Source of the DNA: JBNJEL01 sp051745835 | Lineage (GTDB): Bacteria; Bacillota; Halanaerobiia; Halobacteroidales; Acetohalobiaceae | NCBI GenBank assembly: GCA_051745835.1 | Contig: JBNJEL010000009.1 | Span: 1 to 30,478 of the forward strand | Reading direction: 5' to 3' | DNA length: 30,478 bases | Shown here: positions 25,306 to 30,478 of the stretch, in pieces | Numbering within the stretch: the first letter of the stretch is position 1 | How the letters are laid out: every line of letters starts with the position of its first letter | Program-made: the position numbers and the translations under genes | Notes under the pieces: model-generated | The model's database searches: none | Seen by the model: only the letters and a program-made list of their open reading frames with translations | Told to the model about the DNA's origin: nothing

Positions 25306-25884
25306 ATGGATTTATTTCTATTATTCATTGGGGCAGCGATTACTAATAACTTTATTTTAGCTCGATTTCTAGGTATCTGTCCTTTTTTAGGAGTATCTAA
25401 AGAGGTGCCGACTGCTTTTAGTATGGGGTTGGCAACTACATTTGTAATGACTACTTCAGCAATGGTAGTTTGGGTAGTGGAAAACTTTATTCTAGCGCAA
25501 TTTAATATAGAATTTATGCGGTATGTAGCTTTTATCTTAGTAATTTCTTCTTTTGTACAGTTAACGGAGATGGCGGTACGAAAGATTAGTGAACCACTAT
25601 ATAAAGCATTAGGTATCTTCTTACCTTTGATTACAACTAATTGTGCTATCTTAGGTTTAGCGCTTTTAATTCCACTAAAAGGTTATAGCTTTATTGAGAG
25701 TACCATTTTTGGTTTTGGTGCTGGAACTGGCTTTACTTTAGCAATGGTCTTAATGGCAGGAATGCGTGAGAACTTAGAGTTTGCTGATGTTCCTAAGCCA
25801 CTACAGGGAGCTCCAATTACTTTAATTATTGCTGGTTTAATGGCAATTGCTTTTATGGGCTTTTCCGGGATGTTAGCTATGTAG
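25306..25884 (+). CDS. rnfA: Rnf complex membrane subunit RnfA
   Basis: 192 residues, six membrane helices in inverted topology relative to RnfE, its paralogue. 'AITNNFILARFLGICPFLGVS' and 'LGIFLPLITTNCAILG' carry the family's cysteines, proposed to share an intramembrane Fe-S cluster with those of RnfE. 45 bases after rnfE, with a GAAGGGGG ribosome site at a slightly long distance. Confidence 0.97.
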   Translation: MDLFLLFIGAAITNNFILARFLGICPFLGVSKEVPTAFSMGLATTFVMTTSAMVVWVVENFILAQFNIEFMRYVAFILVISSFVQLTEMAVRKISEPLYKALGIFLPLITTNCAILGLALLIPLKGYSFIESTIFGFGAGTGFTLAMVLMAGMRENLEFADVPKPLQGAPITLIIAGLMAIAFMGFSGMLAM

Positions 25885-25929
25885 AGTAAGAGTTAAGTTA
25901 TTTAATTCGATAAATGGAGGTGAAGTAAG

Positions 25930-26967
25930 ATGGACTTAAGTTTATTTAAAGTTGTAATACCGAGTATGGGAATTATGGGTGCTATCTTTGCTGGAGGTTT
26001 AGCGATTGCCTCTTCTAAATTGGCAGTAGAGGTAGACCCTAGAATAGAAGATATTGAAGAAGCTTTACCTGGTGCTAATTGTGGTGCTTGTGGTAATCCA
26101 GGTTGTAGTAGTTTTGCTGAAGGAGTAGTTAATGGTGCAGAGCCGATAGACGGTTGCCCAGTTGGTGGTGAGGAAGTAGCAGAAAAGATTGCCGATATTA
26201 TGGGCGTTGAATCTGGTGACTCAGTTGACAAAGTAGCTCGTGTGTTATGTAAAGGTGGTAATCAAGAGACCTTTACCCGTTCAGAGTACGACGGAATCGA
26301 AAGTTGCAAGGCAGCTGAGATTGCAGGAACAGGTAATAAATCTTGTGTGTATGGTTGTTTAGGATTTGGCGACTGTACTACTGTCTGTTCATTTGATGCA
26401 ATCGAGATGGGAGATAATGGTCTGCCGGTAATTGATGAAGAGAAGTGTACGAGTTGCGGTAACTGTGTTGAGGAGTGTCCGCGTGATATTATCTCTTTAC
26501 TACCGGAAGATATAGCAGTTGAGGTTTACTGTCAATCAGAGAATGAAGGTAAGGATGTTAAGGCAGCTTGTAGCACTGGTTGTATCGGTTGTGGAGTCTG
26601 TGCTCAGAAGTGTCCGGTTGATGCAATCGAGATTGAAGATAATCTAGCTCGAATTGATCATGAAGAATGCATTGGCTGTGGAGCTTGCGCTAAAGCATGT
26701 CCAATGGATACAATTGAATTAGTTGAGTCCGGTAGTGATGATAGTACGGATGATCAGTCAACGGATAATCAAACTGTTGAGGAAGAACAAGAGTCCGGTT
26801 TAGAGATTACTGAAGATTGTGTCGGCTGTGGTTCTTGTGTTCAGGAGTGTCCGGTTGATGCAATTAGCGGAGAACAAGGTGAGCAGCACGAAATAGATTC
26901 GGATACTTGTATTGAGTGCGAAAACTGCGTTGAAGCTTGTCCAGTAGATGCTATTGAACGTAAATAA
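25930..26967 (+). CDS. rnfB: Rnf complex ferredoxin-accepting subunit RnfB
   Basis: 345 residues, longer than proteobacterial RnfB. Membrane anchor at about 6-29; the N-terminal cluster site is C51, C54, C59, C76. Six ferredoxin-type four-cysteine motifs follow: C139-C153, C173-C183, C218-C228, C247-C257, C297-C307 and C327-C337, so seven [4Fe-4S] clusters are predicted by counting. An acidic, Asp/Ser/Thr/Gln-rich linker (about 266-292) separates the last pair. RnfB takes electrons from reduced ferredoxin and feeds the chain. AATGGAGGTG precedes ATG. Last gene of the operon, followed by a terminator. Confidence 0.97.
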   Translation: MDLSLFKVVIPSMGIMGAIFAGGLAIASSKLAVEVDPRIEDIEEALPGANCGACGNPGCSSFAEGVVNGAEPIDGCPVGGEEVAEKIADIMGVESGDSVDKVARVLCKGGNQETFTRSEYDGIESCKAAEIAGTGNKSCVYGCLGFGDCTTVCSFDAIEMGDNGLPVIDEEKCTSCGNCVEECPRDIISLLPEDIAVEVYCQSENEGKDVKAACSTGCIGCGVCAQKCPVDAIEIEDNLARIDHEECIGCGACAKACPMDTIELVESGSDDSTDDQSTDNQTVEEEQESGLEITEDCVGCGSCVQECPVDAISGEQGEQHEIDSDTCIECENCVEACPVDAIERK

Positions 26968-26979
26968 TTTAGTTAATTC

Positions 26980-27006
26980 GGGGGCTGATAAGCCCCTCTT
27001 TTTTTA
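26980..27006 (+). terminator. Terminator after rnfB
   Basis: GGGGCT (26981-26986), GATA loop, AGCCCC (26991-26996), then T-rich tail to 27005. Ends the rnf operon; the hemA ribosome site follows 42 bases on. Confidence 0.92.
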
Positions 27007-27062
27007 TTCAATAATTTAAATATTACTTTAGAATTAATGTTGGCAGCAAGGAGGATCCAACT

Positions 27063-28343
27063 GTGGCTATTGTAGGAATGGGCTTAAACTATAAGGAGAC
27101 TTCAGTAGAAATTAGAGAACAGATCACCTTTAACACTCATAAATTGGAACAGGCTTTAGACTTAATTAATGACGATCAGCGCGTAACAGAAGGTTTAATT
27201 CTTTCTACTTGTAATCGCACTGAAGTATATGTAATCTGTTCAGAAGAAGAGGCAGGAGCAGAATTTATCTTAGAGCTACTATCTCGCTTTTCAACCCTTT
27301 TTCGTGAAGAATTAACAGAGTATCTATATTGCTTTAGACAGTTATCCGCTGTAGAACATCTATATCGTGTAGCAGCAGGTTTAGATTCAATGATTTTAGG
27401 CGAGGAGCAGATCTTAGGTCAGCTTAAGGAAGCATTTGATTTAGCTCAGCAAGAGAATAGTATAGATACTACTCTTCATCATCTGTTTACTGAGGCTTTA
27501 AAGGTAGGTAAACGAGCACGCACTGAAACTTCAATTAATAATAATGCTGTCTCGCTTAGTTATGCGGCAGTAGAGCTAGCGAAAAAGATTTTTGGTGCTT
27601 TAGATCAAGAGAGTGTATTGGTCTTAGGGGCTGGAGAGATGAGTCAACTCACACTTCAGACTTTAATGGATCACGGTGTTAAAACAGTATACTTAGCCAA
27701 CCGCACTTACTCTAAAGCTGTTAGATTGGCGGATGAGTTTGATGGCGAGGCAGTCAAATGGTCTCAAATTAAAGAGATATTAGCTCAAGTTGATATTGTA
27801 ATTAGCTCCACTCGTGCTCCCCACTATGTAATTAAAGTCGATAAGGTTAAGGAAGTTCTGCCGCAAAGAGATTATGCTCCACTCTTCTTTATTGATATTG
27901 CTGTACCGCGCGATATTGATCCGGCAGTTTATCAATTAGATCAGATCTATGCTTATAATATTGATGATTTAGAATCGGTAGTTGAGGCTAATTTAGAGGA
28001 ACGTCAGAAAGCAGTAGAGGATGTCGAAGAAATTATTGCTCAAGAGCTTGCTTCTTTTTCTCAGTGGCACAATTCTCAACAGGTAGTGCCGATTATTAAA
28101 GCACTGCGGCAGCAGGCAGAAGATATTAGAGCAGCTGAAGTAGAGCGAGCTTTAGCTAAATTAGATGGTATTAATCAACAGCAGCGTGATACGATTGTCA
28201 ATTTAACTCATAGGATTGTTAATAAGCTGCTTCATCATCCCACCGTTCAAGTTAAAGAATTTACTAATTATGATCAAAGTGATCTATACTTAACGGCAGC
28301 TAAGGAATTATTCGGTTTAGAGTTAACAGAGGAGGATGATTAA
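27063..28343 (+). CDS. hemA: Glutamyl-tRNA reductase
   Basis: 426 residues; start is GTG at 27063, 8 bases after AAGGAGG (27048-27054). First committed step of C5-pathway tetrapyrrole synthesis: NADPH reduction of Glu-tRNA to glutamate-1-semialdehyde. Catalytic C50 in 'STCNRTEVY', the 'GLDSMILGEEQILGQLK' signature, a Rossmann domain with 'VLVLGAGEMSQLT', and the C-terminal dimerisation helix. The N-terminus begins 'AIVGMGLNYKETSVEIRE' as in the family. hemA-hemX-(sirC)-hemC resembles the Bacillus hemAXCDBL operon. Confidence 0.98.
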   Translation: MAIVGMGLNYKETSVEIREQITFNTHKLEQALDLINDDQRVTEGLILSTCNRTEVYVICSEEEAGAEFILELLSRFSTLFREELTEYLYCFRQLSAVEHLYRVAAGLDSMILGEEQILGQLKEAFDLAQQENSIDTTLHHLFTEALKVGKRARTETSINNNAVSLSYAAVELAKKIFGALDQESVLVLGAGEMSQLTLQTLMDHGVKTVYLANRTYSKAVRLADEFDGEAVKWSQIKEILAQVDIVISSTRAPHYVIKVDKVKEVLPQRDYAPLFFIDIAVPRDIDPAVYQLDQIYAYNIDDLESVVEANLEERQKAVEDVEEIIAQELASFSQWHNSQQVVPIIKALRQQAEDIRAAEVERALAKLDGINQQQRDTIVNLTHRIVNKLLHHPTVQVKEFTNYDQSDLYLTAAKELFGLELTEEDD

Positions 28344-28347
28344 TTAA

Positions 28348-29154
28348 ATGAACTGGTCGCAGATAATAGCGAACTTAGCGGTAGTGGCTTATTTAGTTAG
28401 TGGATTTCTCTATATTAGAGATAGGTTGCTGGTTGAAGCAAATCAGCAGAATAAATTAATAGAACTCTTATTATACTTTGGTCTAATACTACAGACAATC
28501 AGTTTGTTCAGTTTAACTTTAAGTAATGGTTATCTACCGCTTGATAATCTCTATCAACTCTCCTTATTATTAAGTTGGTTTTTAATTAGCAGTTATCTAC
28601 TCTTTGATTATCTTTATAAAGTATTAGGAATGGAAATAATTATACTCTCTTTAAGTATTATCTTATTGTTGGCAGTTAATTTTTTAGAATTTCAGAGCAA
28701 GGTAATGCCGAGATCGATAAATAATTTCTGGCTTAAGGTTGAGTTAGTGTCTATTCTTCTTGCTGCACTGCTGTTTGTGTTATCTTTAGTGGTAGCTCTT
28801 TTTTACCTTATAGAAGTTAAAAATTATTGGTCAGCGGAATTAATGGCTGTTTTTCAGCGACTGCCAGAGTTGTCAAAGTTAGCAAGATTAAATTTCAAGT
28901 TGTTAGTAGCTATCTTTCCCTTGTTGACTATTGGCTTTATAGCTAACTTTCTGTGGCTAAATTCTATCTGGTCGGTGGAATGGAGCTGGAATCCTCAACA
29001 GGTGTGGGTGGTTGTTGTCTGGTTAGGATATGCAGTCTATCTCTATCAGCGCTGGAGTAAGAGATGGCATAATCAACAGAGTATCTATTGGTTAATCGGT
29101 GGTGTGGGGGTTAGTTTAATCTCTTATTTAGGACTTACTATTTTAATTGGTTAG
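28348..29154 (+). CDS. hemX: HemX-like integral membrane protein (CcsA/cytochrome c assembly fold)
   Basis: 268 residues with eight hydrophobic segments (about 5-23, 37-58, 68-88, 94-113, 129-154, 183-205, 217-233, 247-267), the topology of the CcsA family. 'WSVEWSWNPQQVW' (208-220) is a degenerate form of the tryptophan-rich W-G-x-x-W-x-W-D-P motif of cytochrome c assembly proteins. Only one histidine (H241) is present, so the haem-ligand histidines of true CcsA are absent. In Bacillus, HemX lowers HemA abundance; the same role is inferred from its place 4 bases after hemA. Confidence 0.87.
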   Translation: MNWSQIIANLAVVAYLVSGFLYIRDRLLVEANQQNKLIELLLYFGLILQTISLFSLTLSNGYLPLDNLYQLSLLLSWFLISSYLLFDYLYKVLGMEIIILSLSIILLLAVNFLEFQSKVMPRSINNFWLKVELVSILLAALLFVLSLVVALFYLIEVKNYWSAELMAVFQRLPELSKLARLNFKLLVAIFPLLTIGFIANFLWLNSIWSVEWSWNPQQVWVVVVWLGYAVYLYQRWSKRWHNQQSIYWLIGGVGVSLISYLGLTILIG

Positions 29155-29262
29155 TTAGTGTTTTTATTAGTATTAATTCTTAATCTTAATTTGGGCAGGA
29201 AGTTAATTAAGTTTATAGAATATATTACTAAGTCTTGATTAGAGAGGATAGGGGATGTAATT

Positions 29263-29928
29263 ATGGCAGAACATTATCCGATCGCTTTAGATCTAGCTGG
29301 AAGAAAGGTCTTAGTAGTTGGTGGTGGTGCGGTAGCTGCTAGAAAAGTAGAACCGCTATTGACGACGGGAGCAGAGATTACTGTAGTTAGTCCGCAACTG
29401 TCAGCTAGATTAGAAGAGTTAGTTAATGAAACAGAGATTACTTATAGGCAGCGTGTCTATAGTTCGACAGATATTGAAGATAAATTCTTAGTAATTAGTG
29501 CTACTGATGAGCAAAGTGTTAATCAACAGGTAGCAGAGGATGGTTTAGCTCAGGATAAGTTAGTTAATATTGTTGATCAACCGGAGCTATCTAACTTTAA
29601 TGTGCCGGCAGTAGTTAAAGAGGGTTCACTATGCATTAGTATTGCTACGGATGGTAAGAGCCCGGCTTTATCAGGTCAGATTAGGCGACGGTTAGAAACG
29701 GAATTTGGTAAAGAGTATCAGATCTTTTTAGATTGGATGGGGGACTTACGTTCTGAAATTATTGCGCAGGTAGAAGATATCAAAGATCGGAATAAGATAT
29801 TTAAGCAGTTAGTTAATAGTGATATTTTAAATCTTTTAGCTCAAGGAGATAAAGCAGAAGCACTGCGGTTGATGAATCAGATTCTACCTGCAGAGATTGA
29901 TTATAAGGAGGATGTTGATGATAAGTAA
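29263..29928 (+). CDS. Precorrin-2 dehydrogenase / sirohydrochlorin ferrochelatase (CysG N-domain, SirC/Met8 type)
   Basis: 221 residues. NAD-dependent oxidation of precorrin-2 to sirohydrochlorin, sometimes with iron insertion to sirohaem. Rossmann motif 'VLVVGGGAVAARKVEPLL' (about 17-34), D105 in 'VNIVDQPELSNFNVPA', equivalent to the catalytic Asp of CysG, and 'GSLCISIATDGKSPALSGQIR'. The methyltransferase half of CysG is absent. It overlaps hemC by 11 bases, so it is co-translated with it. The 108 bases after hemX hold no gene; a weak promoter (TTGGGC at 29191, TATAGA at 29214) may exist. Whether it also chelates iron cannot be told. Confidence 0.9.
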   Translation: MAEHYPIALDLAGRKVLVVGGGAVAARKVEPLLTTGAEITVVSPQLSARLEELVNETEITYRQRVYSSTDIEDKFLVISATDEQSVNQQVAEDGLAQDKLVNIVDQPELSNFNVPAVVKEGSLCISIATDGKSPALSGQIRRRLETEFGKEYQIFLDWMGDLRSEIIAQVEDIKDRNKIFKQLVNSDILNLLAQGDKAEALRLMNQILPAEIDYKEDVDDK

Positions 29929-30478
29929 AGAGGTAGTTATTGGCACTCGCGGTAGTCAGCTAGCGATTAATCAGGCTCAAAGAGTAGCGGAAATGTTAGC
30001 TGATGAGTGGTCAGAGTATCAATTTAGTTTACAGGAGATTAGCACTACCGGTGACCGGATCTTAGACAAGCCGTTATCCGAGGTGGGAGGTAAAGGCTTA
30101 TTTATTAAAGAAATCGAACAAGAATTATTAGCTGAGAAGATAGATTTAGCAGTACATAGTATGAAAGACCTGCCGGCTGAGTTACCAGCAGGATTGGAGC
30201 TAATTAGTTTTCCTAAGCGGGCAGATGTTAGAGATGTATTGATTTCTAGTACCGGACAGAAGTTAGCGGAGTTAGATGAAGGAGCACGAGTAGGCACCGG
30301 TAGTTTAAGGCGCAGAGCACAGTTGCTTCATTATCGTCCTGACTTAGAGGTAGTAGCGATTAGAGGTAATATTGATACGCGATTAGAGAAGCTAGTTGAT
30401 CCAGAGTATAATTTGGATGCTATAGTTTTAGCGGCTGCTGGCTGGCGGCGAGCTTTCGCGACGACCCAGCCGGTGCGA
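29918..30478 (+). CDS. hemC: Hydroxymethylbilane synthase (porphobilinogen deaminase), 3'-truncated by window end
   Basis: The open frame has no stop before the end of the window (187 codons seen of roughly 300). ATG at 29918 lies 6 bases after AAGGAGG (29905-29911), inside the end of the dehydrogenase gene; ATG 29912 would touch the site. 'VIGTRGSQLAINQA', 'GDRILDKPLSEVGGKGLFIKEIE', catalytic D84 in 'AVHSMKDLPAELP', 'VGTGSLRRRAQLL' and 'AIRGNIDTRLEKL' are diagnostic. It joins four porphobilinogens to hydroxymethylbilane; the dipyrromethane-cofactor cysteine lies beyond the window. From about 30443 the translation (after 'LAAAG') no longer follows the family and the base composition jumps to GC-rich. 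Confidence 0.93.
   Translation, partial: MISKEVVIGTRGSQLAINQAQRVAEMLADEWSEYQFSLQEISTTGDRILDKPLSEVGGKGLFIKEIEQELLAEKIDLAVHSMKDLPAELPAGLELISFPKRADVRDVLISSTGQKLAELDEGARVGTGSLRRRAQLLHYRPDLEVVAIRGNIDTRLEKLVDPEYNLDAIVLAAAGWRRAFATTQPVR

Noticed and set aside
1..30478. CRISPR arrays, insertion sequences, prophage or toxin-antitoxin genes
   Set aside because: No direct-repeat arrays, transposase motifs, integrase genes or tRNA-linked attachment duplications were seen, and the genes are densely packed housekeeping functions.

Overview
The window is an ordinary-density, AT-rich stretch of a low-GC Gram-positive (Bacillota) chromosome. All complete genes lie on the + strand. A valine T-box leader in front of valS, a Bacillus-type lonB-lonA-engB block, a hemA-hemX pair and a six-gene Rnf complex together point to an anaerobic, probably spore-forming Bacillota member. 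Many proteins are rich in Glu/Asp (trigger factor, LonA, ValS, RnfB). That fits a halophilic anaerobe such as a Halanaerobiales relative, but this placement is inference from style and gene content, not from a marker gene.

Layout. 1-939: 3' part of a PucR/CdaR-type regulator, cut by the window start. 1083-4887: a cyclic amidohydrolase, an M20 metallopeptidase and a duplicated multi-pass membrane protein that I cannot assign to a family. Together they look like an uptake and hydrolysis module for a cyclic or N-substituted amide. 4987-6895: promoter, then rph-rdgB-yfcE-like phosphodiesterase with overlapping or tightly packed ends. 6988-7566: a strong promoter, five tRNA genes (Arg-TCT, His-GTG, Arg-TCG, Lys-TTT, Gly-GCC) and a terminator. 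7692-15755: proteostasis block tig, clpP, clpX, lonB, lonA, engB. 15837-16340: flavin-reductase-like gene. 16370-19396: promoter, T-box (specifier GUC), valS, terminator. 19465-21365: folC and a SPOR-domain membrane protein. 21366-21859: 494 bases without a gene, very AT-rich, with two candidate promoters. 21860-26967: rnfCDGEAB. 27063-30478: tetrapyrrole genes hemA, hemX, a precorrin-2 dehydrogenase and the 5' part of hemC, cut by the window end.

How the genes work together. ClpX unfolds substrates for ClpP, while the two Lon proteases and trigger factor handle folding and turnover. Rnf couples ferredoxin:NAD oxidation to an ion gradient and depends on flavins and Fe-S clusters. HemA, HemX, the precorrin-2 dehydrogenase and HemC make the tetrapyrrole precursors of sirohaem, and possibly corrinoid or haem.

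The most unusual items are the uncharacterised amidohydrolase/peptidase/permease module, the long gene-free leader in front of rnf, a possible forespore-type promoter before lonB, and the last ~36 bases. Those bases turn sharply GC-rich and break the HemC alignment, which looks like a sequence-end artefact.
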